From assembly GCA_005881055.1 (NCBI GenBank), contig VBHW01000026.1, positions 1 through 12,242 on the forward strand: 12,242 nt of DNA, written 5' to 3'. The notes under the pieces are model-generated. The model had not been told where the DNA came from. It ran no database searches and worked only from the letters and a program-made list of their open reading frames with translations. Origin of the DNA: Chloroflexota bacterium. GTDB taxonomy: Bacteria; Chloroflexota; Limnocylindria; Limnocylindrales; CSP1-4. The position numbers and the translations under genes are program-made. This document shows positions 6,537 through 12,242 of this stretch, in pieces (positions within the stretch are counted from its first letter, which is position 1; each line of letters opens with the position of its first letter).

Positions 6537-8576
6537 TTACGGGCCGGGTCCCTCGGGCTCGGGGGTGGTCGCCTCCTCGCGCCGGTACGGGACGTTGACC
6601 ACGACCGTGTGCGGGCGGCCGAGCAGCGCCGTCCGCAGCCGCCGCGCGACCTGGTTGTAGAGGATGCGCTCCCACCAGTTCCGGGCGACATACTCGGGGA
6701 TGACGACGAACGTGATCGGTGCCTCCTTGTCCGGCGGCCACGCCCGGTCGAGCACGTCGAGGTAGGCCGTCATCGGCCCCACGAGCGCGCGGTAGGGCGA
6801 CTCGACGACGACGAGCGGGACCCCTGGCACCTGGCGCTCCCATCGCTCGCGAAGCTCGGCCGCCGCGTCGGGGTCGTCCGAGATGAACACCGCGCGGACG
6901 TCATCGCTGATCGATCGGGCGACGTTGACGGCCTGCACGACCGCGCGATTGATCGTCGGGATGGGGATGACGACACGTTCCTCGCGATGCGGGGGCTTGA
7001 CGACGAAGTCGCCGCGTACCGTGAGCTTCTCCCGGGACGCCTCGTACTGGCGGCGGATGAAGAGGAAGACCGCGACCTGCATCGGGATGAGGATCACGAC
7101 GAGGTACGCGCCCGACGTGAACTTCACGGACGCCACGACGACGAGGACGACGGCCGTGAGGATCGCCCCGCTCGCGTTGATCGCGGTTCGCCAGGCCCAT
7201 CCGGATTCGCGGAGCCGGAGCCAGTGGCGGACCATCCCCAGCTGCGACAGCGTGAAGCAGACGAATACGCCGACCGAATAGAGGGGGATGAGCAGCGTCG
7301 TGATCCCGCCGAAGTACACGAGCAGCGCGGCTGCGATCGCCGCCAGGGCGATGATCCCCCACGAGTAGGCGAGCCGGTCGCCGCGGAAGCCGAACGGCCG
7401 GGGCATGTAGCCGTCCTCGGCGAGGATCGCCGCGAGCCGGGGGAAGGCGTTGAAGCTGGTGTTCGCGGCCAGGAAGAGGATGAGCGCGGTCGCGAGCTGG
7501 AAGACGTAGAAGAGCGGCCCGCTGCCGAACGCGGTGCCGGCGACGAGCGCGATGACGGTCGGGCCGCCGGAGCCATCACGCGACGGGACGATGTCGTAGG
7601 CATGCGCCACGACGGTGACCCCGACGAACAGGACGCCGAGGAGGACCGCCATGACCGTGAGCGTGTTCGCGGCGTTGCGCGCCTCGGGCGGCTTGAAGGC
7701 CGGGACGCCGTTCGCGATCGCCTCCGTGCCGGTCAGCGCCACCGAGCCGCTGGCGAATGCCTTGAGGAGGAGGAAGACCCCGAGCGTCTCGGTACCGAAG
7801 GAGACTGCCTCCGGCTGCCGAGGCAGCGGTGTCGCCTGTCCCGTGATGATGTGGAACACGCCCGAGGCGACGATCACGAGGGCCAGGCCGACGAACATGT
7901 ACGTCGGGACCGCGAAGATGTTCCCGGACTCGCGCAGCCCGCGGAGGTTGGCGATCGTGATGAGCGTGATCGAGTCGATCGCGAACTCGATCCGCAAGGC
8001 GTTGAGCGCCGGCGCGATCGAGATGAGCTGGTCGACGGCCGAGGAGGTCGACACCGCCACGGTCATGACGTAGTCGATGAGCAGGGCCGCGGCCGCGATG
8101 AGCCCGAGGAGTGGGCTCAGCTCACTGCGCGCAACCGCGTACGCGCCGCCGCCGTTCGGGAACGCGCGGCAGACCTGCCGGTAGCTGAGCGCGACGACCG
8201 CGAGGAGCACGGCGATCGCGATCGAGATCTCGATCGAGACGAGGAGTGCGCCCGCGCCGGCCAGGACGAGGACCCGCAGGATCTCCTCGGTCGCGTATGC
8301 CGACGAGCTGATCGCGTCCGAGCTGAAGATCGCCAGCGCCTTCTTCTTCGACAGCCGCTCGCCGATCTCCTCCTCGCTCGCGAGGGGCCGTCCGATCGCG
8401 ATCTTCTTGAGGCGTGCCGCGAATCGCCCTGCCGGGGTCGTCGGCATGCTCGCGGCCTCGCGGGCGACGAGCTGACCCGGGCCCGTGTACCGGAAGAACG
8501 GCGCGTGCGGCCGTTCGACGCGTACGCGCCGGTCCGCGAGCTTCCGGCCGGCAAGCGGCCGGCGCCCTCCGATCAT
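6537..8576 (-). CDS. KimA/YdaO-type APC-superfamily permease (probable potassium importer), second copy
   Basis: Membrane permease of about 12 helices with a cytosolic UspA-like C-terminal domain, most like Bacillus KimA, a proton-coupled potassium importer regulated by c-di-AMP. In 679 residues: a cytosolic N-terminus (1-75), then KKKALAIFSSDAISSSAYAT with D87 and Y94, the ALLIDYVMTVAVSTSS helix with D168, Y169, T172 and S176, and ALTGTEAIANG with T282 and E285. These correspond to residues reported, as I recall, for potassium binding in KimA. From about 495 the C-terminal domain follows (VVIPIPTINRAVVQA, AVFISDD, VVIPEYVARNWWE). The start ATG 8576 is supported by close similarity to the N-terminus of the upstream paralogue; GGAG lies 4 nt upstream. 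Many automated calls would say only 'APC family permease' or amino acid permease; potassium as substrate is inferred. Confidence 0.88.
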   Translation of the reverse strand: MIGGRRPLAGRKLADRRVRVERPHAPFFRYTGPGQLVAREAASMPTTPAGRFAARLKKIAIGRPLASEEEIGERLSKKKALAIFSSDAISSSAYATEEILRVLVLAGAGALLVSIEISIAIAVLLAVVALSYRQVCRAFPNGGGAYAVARSELSPLLGLIAAAALLIDYVMTVAVSTSSAVDQLISIAPALNALRIEFAIDSITLITIANLRGLRESGNIFAVPTYMFVGLALVIVASGVFHIITGQATPLPRQPEAVSFGTETLGVFLLLKAFASGSVALTGTEAIANGVPAFKPPEARNAANTLTVMAVLLGVLFVGVTVVAHAYDIVPSRDGSGGPTVIALVAGTAFGSGPLFYVFQLATALILFLAANTSFNAFPRLAAILAEDGYMPRPFGFRGDRLAYSWGIIALAAIAAALLVYFGGITTLLIPLYSVGVFVCFTLSQLGMVRHWLRLRESGWAWRTAINASGAILTAVVLVVVASVKFTSGAYLVVILIPMQVAVFLFIRRQYEASREKLTVRGDFVVKPPHREERVVIPIPTINRAVVQAVNVARSISDDVRAVFISDDPDAAAELRERWERQVPGVPLVVVESPYRALVGPMTAYLDVLDRAWPPDKEAPITFVVIPEYVARNWWERILYNQVARRLRTALLGRPHTVVVNVPYRREEATTPEPEGPGP
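8032..8371. repeat. Near-identical DNA blocks shared by the two permease genes
   Basis: Two stretches here, 8032-8087 and 8281-8371, recur at 10102-10157 and 10351-10441 with only a few silent or near-silent differences. They encode the IDYVMTVAVSTSSAV helix and the SKKKALAIFSSDAISSSAYATEE segment. The offset is 2070 bp in both cases, so the paralogues are colinear. These direct repeats could support recombination or gene conversion between the copies, or confuse short-read assembly. Confidence 0.6.
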
Positions 8577-8633
8577 CCTGCTCCGATCACGGCGATGCCA
8601 CCGGCCTCCCTTCCGGGACCGATCCGGGATGTC

Positions 8634-10646
8634 TCAGTGGCTGCGGCGGTAGGGGACGTCGGCGATCACCGTGTGCTCGCGCCCGACGAGAGCGGCCTTC
8701 ATCCGCCTGGCGGTCTGGTTATACAGCACGCGGTCCCACCAATGTCGGGCGACGTACTCGGGCAGGACGACGATCGTGATGGGCGCCTCCTTGTCGGGCG
8801 GCCACGCCTGGTCGAGGACGTCGAGGTACGCCACGACGGGCGAGACGACCGCACGGTACGGCGACTCGACGATGACGAGCGGCAGGCCCGGGAACTGGCG
8901 CTCCCAGCGGGCGCGCAGCTCCTCGCCCTCGGCCTCGTCGTCGGTGACGAAGACGGCGCGGACGTCCCCCGAGACCGTTCGCGCGAAGTTGAGCGCCTGG
9001 ACGACCGCCCGGTTGATCCCGTTGATCGGCACGACGACCCGCTGCTCGCGATGCGGCCCGGCGATGACGGTGTCGTCGCGGACGCGCAGCTCCTCGGCCT
9101 GGGCGTCGTACTGGCGGTGGATGAAGCGCATGAGGCCGACGAGGCAGGGGATGAGCAGGAGAACGAGCAGCGACTGCGGCGCCTTCGCGGTCGTGACGAC
9201 GACGGCGACGATCGCGGTGAGGACGCAGCCGAACGTGTTGATCGTCAGGCGGCGTCTCCAGCCAGGCGTCCGCTCGCGGAGCCAGTGCCGGATCATGCCG
9301 GCCTGGCTGATCGTGAAGTCGATGAACACGCCGACCGCATAGAGCGGGATGAGGAGGTGCGTCTCGCCCCGGAACAGGATGACGAGCCCGGCCGCGACCG
9401 TGGCGAGGACGATGATCCCGTAGGAGAACGCCAGCCGATCGCCGCGTAGGGCGAACTGGCGGGGCATGAAGCCGTCCTTGGCGAGGATCGCGAGGAGCCG
9501 CGGGAACGCGTTGAAGCTCGTGTTCGCCGCGAGGAACAGCAGGACGGCCGTGAACGACTGGAAGAGGAAGAACGGGATCGTCCCGTCGCCGTACGTCCGC
9601 CGCGCCACCTGGGAGATGACCGTCTGCTGTTCGGGGAGCTCGAGGTGGGTGATCCCGAAGTTGACCGCGACGAACGTGATCCCGATGAACAGCGTGCCGA
9701 GGAGCGCGGCCATGATCGCCAGCGTGGTGGCCGCGTTCCGGGCCTCCGGAGGCTTGAACGCGGGCACGCCCGTCGCGATCGCCTCCGTGCCGGTGAGCGC
9801 GACCGCCCCTGCCGCGAACGCCCGCACGAGGAGGAGCAACCCCACCCCCTCGGCCGTCTCTCCCGTCTGCCGGATGAGCTGGTTGGGGTCGTACGCGCCG
9901 TGCTCGCCGAGGATCACGATGCGGTACACCCCGATGCCGATCATGAGGAGCGCCGACCCGAGGAAGAGGTACGTCGGGACCGCGAAGATGTTGCCCGCCT
10001 CGCGGATGCCGCGCAGGTTGCCTATCGTGATGAGCGCGATGGCCGCGACGCCGATAAGGACGCGCTCGTCGATGAGGGCGGGGACCGCCGAGGTGATCTG
10101 CTCGACGGCCGAGGAGGTCGACACGGCCACGGTCATGACGTAGTCGATGAGCAGGGCGCTCGCCGCGACGAGCGACGCGCCCCGCCCGAAGTTCCGCTTC
10201 GAGACCGAGTAGGAACCGCCGCCGGTCGGATAGGCGAGGCAGACCTGGCGGTAGCTGATGGCGACCGCGATGAGGAGGACCGCGATCGCGATGCTGACCT
10301 GGAGGCCGAGGACGAGCGCCGCCGCTCCGCCGAGGATGAGGACGCGGAGGATCTCCTCGGTCGCGTACGCCGACGAGCTGATCGCGTCCGAGCTGAAGAT
10401 CGCGAGCGCCTTCTTCTTCGAGAGCCGCTCGCCGATCTCGTCCTCCGACGCCAGGGGACGGCCGATGACCGCGGCCTTGACGCGGGCCCACAGGCGCCCG
10501 AGCGGCGTCGTCGGCCGACTGGCGGACTCCTTGGCGGTGAGCTGGCCCGGCCCGCTCCAGCGGAAGTACGCGGCGTGGGGGCGCTCGATGCGCACCCGGC
10601 GGTCGGCCAGCTTGCGCCCTTTGAGGGGTCGACGACCGCCGATCAT
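8634..10646 (-). CDS. KimA/YdaO-type APC-superfamily permease (probable potassium importer), first copy
   Basis: Tandem paralogue of the permease at 6537-8576: 670 residues, same domain order, and roughly four of five residues identical over the first 100. The proposed ion-binding positions are all kept: D87 and Y94 (FSSDAISSSAY), D168, Y169, T172 and S176 (IDYVMTVAVS), T285 and E288 (LTGTEAI). The largest visible difference is the loop before the sixth helix (ILGEHGAYDPNQLIRQTGET). The cytosolic C-terminal domain begins near 495 (VVVPINGINRAVVQALNFAR, AVFVTDDEAEGEE, VVLPEYVARHWWD). ATG 10646 has no ribosome binding site; a TACGCT hexamer 6 nt upstream suggests a leaderless transcript. It is the first gene of the transporter operon, 52 nt after the metallophosphatase stop. 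Potassium transport is inferred from family and from the TrkA and UspA neighbours; amino acid transport is the alternative. Confidence 0.88.
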   Translation of the reverse strand: MIGGRRPLKGRKLADRRVRIERPHAAYFRWSGPGQLTAKESASRPTTPLGRLWARVKAAVIGRPLASEDEIGERLSKKKALAIFSSDAISSSAYATEEILRVLILGGAAALVLGLQVSIAIAVLLIAVAISYRQVCLAYPTGGGSYSVSKRNFGRGASLVAASALLIDYVMTVAVSTSSAVEQITSAVPALIDERVLIGVAAIALITIGNLRGIREAGNIFAVPTYLFLGSALLMIGIGVYRIVILGEHGAYDPNQLIRQTGETAEGVGLLLLVRAFAAGAVALTGTEAIATGVPAFKPPEARNAATTLAIMAALLGTLFIGITFVAVNFGITHLELPEQQTVISQVARRTYGDGTIPFFLFQSFTAVLLFLAANTSFNAFPRLLAILAKDGFMPRQFALRGDRLAFSYGIIVLATVAAGLVILFRGETHLLIPLYAVGVFIDFTISQAGMIRHWLRERTPGWRRRLTINTFGCVLTAIVAVVVTTAKAPQSLLVLLLIPCLVGLMRFIHRQYDAQAEELRVRDDTVIAGPHREQRVVVPINGINRAVVQALNFARTVSGDVRAVFVTDDEAEGEELRARWERQFPGLPLVIVESPYRAVVSPVVAYLDVLDQAWPPDKEAPITIVVLPEYVARHWWDRVLYNQTARRMKAALVGREHTVIADVPYRRSH

Positions 10647-10652
10647 CGCGTC

Positions 10653-10658
10653 AGCGTA
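10653..10658 (-). promoter_or_regulatory. Putative -10 of a leaderless promoter for the first permease gene
   Basis: Minus-strand TACGCT (TAnnnT) lies 6 nt before ATG 10646, the distance at which transcription would begin at or next to the start codon. No Shine-Dalgarno sequence and no good -35 are visible. The context GCTACGCTGAC nearly matches GCTAGGCTGAC ahead of the metallophosphatase. Confidence 0.4.
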
Positions 10659-10698
10659 GCGACGGTGGGGCTGCCGGCGAGGCCCGTTTCGCGGGACG

Positions 10699-11427
10699 TC
10701 ACAGCCCGTAGCTCAGGCGCTCGACGAGCCGCCACGGCAGCCTCGCCGCGCGCATCGCGTCCTGCACCGATCCGATGTCGTAGGGAACGCGGTGCCAGGA
10801 GGCCTCGGCGGCATTGAGATCGAGGACCAGGTAGCTCGACTCCGGGATCCCGTCGCGCGGCTGGCCGACGCTGCCCGGGTTGAGCATCGCGCGTCGCTCG
10901 TCGAGGGGGAGCACCGCTCCGGGCGTCGGACCGAGCGTCTCGACGGCCCTGGCCGCAGCCGCTTCGCGGAAGGCGATCGGCACGTGCGTGTGGCCGTGGA
11001 GGCAGAGCCGCGTCCCGAACGCCGCGAGGTTCGCCTTGGCGACCGCCGCCGACAGGACGTACTCCCACGTCGGATCGCGCGGGCTGCCGTGGACGAGCGT
11101 CGTGTCGTGCGCCTCATGGCGCAACGGCTGGGCCGTCAGCCACTCGCGCGTGTACCGCCCGATCCGTCCCTGCGTCCATTCCATCGCCGCCCGGGCGTCG
11201 TCGTTGAACTCGCCGAGGTCCAGGAGCCCGATCGCCGCCGAGTCATGGTTGCCGCGCACGCCGATCGCCCCGACGTCGCGCAGGCGGTCGACGACGCCGT
11301 CAGGGTCCGGGCCGTAGCCCACGACGTCGCCGAGGTGCCAGACGGCATCCACCGGGCCGGCATCCGCGAGCACCGCGTCGAGCGCGGGGAGGTTGGCGTG
11401 GATGTCGGACAGGACCGCGATCCGCAT
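10699..11427 (-). CDS. Calcineurin-like metallophosphatase (YfcE/MJ0936-type)
   Basis: Di-metal phosphoesterase or phosphodiesterase of unknown substrate, cytoplasmic. All metal-binding motifs are present in 242 residues: SDIHAN (D8, H10), GDVVGYGPDP (D34), GNHD (N60, H61, D62), LVHGSP (H113) and GHTHVP (H144-H148 with two histidines). The C-terminal part, LNPGSVGQPRD followed by SSYLVLDL, is typical of the small YfcE-like branch. Length agrees with the family. The ATG at 11427 lacks a ribosome binding site but has an extended -10 like sequence (TG-C-TAGGCT) 8 nt upstream. It is followed 52 nt later by the permease operon; because family members can hydrolyse cyclic dinucleotides or nucleotides, a link to c-di-AMP control of potassium uptake is conceivable but not shown by the sequence. 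Confidence 0.9.
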   Translation of the reverse strand: MRIAVLSDIHANLPALDAVLADAGPVDAVWHLGDVVGYGPDPDGVVDRLRDVGAIGVRGNHDSAAIGLLDLGEFNDDARAAMEWTQGRIGRYTREWLTAQPLRHEAHDTTLVHGSPRDPTWEYVLSAAVAKANLAAFGTRLCLHGHTHVPIAFREAAAARAVETLGPTPGAVLPLDERRAMLNPGSVGQPRDGIPESSYLVLDLNAAEASWHRVPYDIGSVQDAMRAARLPWRLVERLSYGL

Positions 11428-11435
11428 GCCGGGTC

Positions 11436-11441
11436 AGCCTA
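11436..11441 (-). promoter_or_regulatory. Putative -10 for a near-leaderless metallophosphatase transcript
   Basis: Minus-strand TAGGCT, preceded by TGC (extended -10), 8 nt before ATG 11427. No Shine-Dalgarno sequence is seen and no TTGACA-like -35 stands at 16-19 nt. The same GCTAnGCTGAC string precedes the first permease gene. Confidence 0.4.
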
Positions 11442-11498
11442 GCAGCGGCCCCCTGCCCGATCGGCGCGACGGCGTGGCGCACGTCTCGGGATGTTCCG

Positions 11499-11557
11499 GT
11501 GAGGAAGCGACGCCCGTCGGGAGCGGGTCGCGACGGCTGGACACGCTCCCTCCTCAC
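11499..11557 (-). ncRNA. Possible structured RNA element in the metallophosphatase leader
   Basis: On the minus strand an outer stem GTGAGGA/TCCTCAC (11557-11551 with 11505-11499) encloses an inner stem GGGAGCG/CGCTCCC (11550-11544 with 11525-11519) and a small CGAC-GGGC-GTCG-like hairpin, which would make a three-way junction. I do not recognise it as a known riboswitch. In DNA this rich in GC, pairing by chance is a real risk. Apart from this, a minor dyad at 11656-11671 and the promoter elements, the 318-nt gap 11428-11745 shows no gene. Confidence 0.3.
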
Positions 11558-11719
11558 GGGTCGCGCTAGTCCGCCTGCGGTCCGCTCCCGGCGTCGTCGT
11601 TCATCGCACACCGGGTGGGCGGATCGGTCTTCCACGGCTCACCTGGTTCGTGGCCGGGTCTCCCCGGACCCCTCGCGAGCCCCGTTACCCTACGGCGTCG
11701 ACCCGTGTGCGGATGCCGG

Positions 11720-11749
11720 ACGTTACGGGCTGCGTCGCGGCCCTGTCAA
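11720..11749 (-). promoter_or_regulatory. Putative promoter overlapping the histidine kinase stop codon
   Basis: Minus strand: perfect -35 TTGACA at 11749-11744, 18-nt spacer, -10 TAACGT at 11725-11720 (TAnnnT, weak in the middle). The TGA of TTGACA is also the kinase stop. It would produce a leader of about 285 nt ahead of the metallophosphatase, containing the structured element at 11499-11557. Confidence 0.45.
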
Positions 11750-12242
11750 CGGGACTTATCCACGAAACGCCGAGTCGTCCACACCTTCGTGGATAACCAC
11801 GGGTCGGGCCGCCCCGCCGAGCCGTCGATGACCCCGAACCGCACGGTGCGTCCCGCGGTCCGCGGCTCGACAGGGCGCGGGCCGACGCCGGAGGCCTCGC
11901 CCGAGGTCGACGCGCCGTCCGCGTCCGCCCTCCGGTGGATCGGCAGCGCACGCGGCGGCGTCATCGTCCCGCCGATGCGTCCCGAGCCCTGGATCGCGCG
12001 GAGCACCGCCCGCTCCTCGAGCCGGATCTCCTCCGTCGCGAGGGCCCGATCCAGCGTCTCGGCGATGACGGCGGCGTCGACCGGGAGAGCGCCCGGGAGC
12101 GCGAGGATGAACGCCGAGCCGGAGCCGCTCACGGATGCCACGTCGAGGTCGCCGCCCATCGCCCGCGCGAGCTCGCGGGCGATCGGCAGGCCGAGCCCGG
12201 TGCCGGCGACACGTTCGTGGCCGGTGCTCCGATAGAAGCGTT
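11746..12242 (-). CDS. Sensor histidine kinase, C-terminal part (5' end outside window)
   Basis: C-terminal end of a two-component sensor kinase. The 164 visible residues begin inside the HATPase_c domain: RFYRS (F-box), GTGLGLPIARELARAMGG with the G2 box GTGLGL, then GSGSAFILALP, the final strand. The phosphoacceptor histidine, N and G1 boxes and any sensor domain are outside the window. After the ATPase fold, about 115 more residues follow: first a charged helical stretch (IAETLDRALATEEIRLEER), then a Gly/Pro/Arg-rich segment to TGA at 11746. Such a tail is unusually long for a histidine kinase, so it may be a fused extra segment or the result of a frameshift; I cannot decide. The last 17 codons lie over the DnaA-box-like dyad. 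Confidence 0.82.
   Translation of the reverse strand, partial: RFYRSTGHERVAGTGLGLPIARELARAMGGDLDVASVSGSGSAFILALPGALPVDAAVIAETLDRALATEEIRLEERAVLRAIQGSGRIGGTMTPPRALPIHRRADADGASTSGEASGVGPRPVEPRTAGRTVRFGVIDGSAGRPDPWLSTKVWTTRRFVDKSR
11756..11796. promoter_or_regulatory. Inverted pair of DnaA-box-like 9-mers with a third between them
   Basis: TTATCCACGAA at 11756-11766 and its exact reverse complement at 11786-11796 form a perfect 11-bp dyad with a 19-bp centre. Each arm contains TTATCCACG, one base from the classical DnaA box TTATCCACA. TCGTCCACA at 11775-11783 in the centre is one base from the high-GC form TTGTCCACA. The dyad ends 7 bp before the TTGACA at 11744-11749. It could bind DnaA as a regulatory or titration site, or be an unrelated operator. 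Confidence 0.5.

Noticed and set aside
6294..9449. A 1051-codon plus-strand open frame across both permease genes
   Set aside because: Very Arg/Asp/Glu-rich low-complexity translation without hydrophobic segments or motifs; a by-product of high GC codon bias in the permease genes. It also spans the gap between two clear minus-strand genes.
10647..10698. ydaO-type c-di-AMP riboswitch ahead of the KimA-like permease
   Set aside because: Only 52 nt separate the permease from the preceding gene, far too short for this riboswitch class, and no matching conserved sequence is visible.
1..12242. CRISPR array, insertion sequence, tRNA or rRNA
   Set aside because: No set of short regularly spaced identical repeats of CRISPR type, no transposase motif or terminal repeats, and no T-loop/anticodon arrangement was recognised on either strand. 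The three 72-bp spaced motifs are too short and divergent to be CRISPR repeats.
1431..12242. General reassignment of TAG as a sense codon
   Set aside because: Only one in-frame TAG interrupts a gene; the other complete genes end in TGA or TAA and contain no internal TAG, so a single mutation is simpler.

Overview
This is a GC-rich (roughly 70%) bacterial window in which every gene I can support lies on the minus strand, so the layout reads from right to left. An HspR-type repressor with a HAIR-like operator, KimA-type permeases paired with TrkA proteins, and probable leaderless starts suggest a Chloroflexota member or, second choice, an actinomycete. This is inference from gene content; there is no rRNA or other marker here.

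Right edge (11746-12242): the C-terminal end of a sensor histidine kinase whose 5' part lies outside the window. Its last codons overlap a perfect 11-bp dyad made of two DnaA-box-like sequences, followed by a TTGACA promoter and a ~290-nt leader with possible RNA structure. Then comes a calcineurin-like metallophosphatase (10699-11427).

Middle (4820-10646): a probable potassium-transport operon. Two tandem KimA/YdaO-type APC permeases (10646-8634 and 8576-6537) are followed by a UspA-like protein and two TrkA/RCK proteins, tightly packed (18-nt gap, 4-nt overlap, 3-nt gap). No TrkH/KtrB channel subunit is present, so the natural hypothesis is that the RCK proteins control the KimA-type permeases. 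The last trkA gene carries a frameshift or small deletion at the start of its RCK_C domain.

Left (1-4581): a heat-shock operon, hsp20 - hspR - lon - dnaJ/cbpA. A TTGACA promoter overlaps a CTTGACA-N7-TGTCAAG inverted repeat, a HAIR-like operator, ahead of hsp20. HspR, encoded second, is the probable repressor. lon is interrupted by an in-frame TAG just before the proteolytic domain. The J-protein gene runs off the left edge. Upstream of the hsp20 promoter lie three inverted repeats of one type spaced exactly 72 bp apart.

The points most worth a second look are the two disrupted genes (lon, trkA), the KimA-KimA-Usp-RCK-RCK cluster, the phased 72-bp sites, and the DnaA-box-like dyad next to a promoter.
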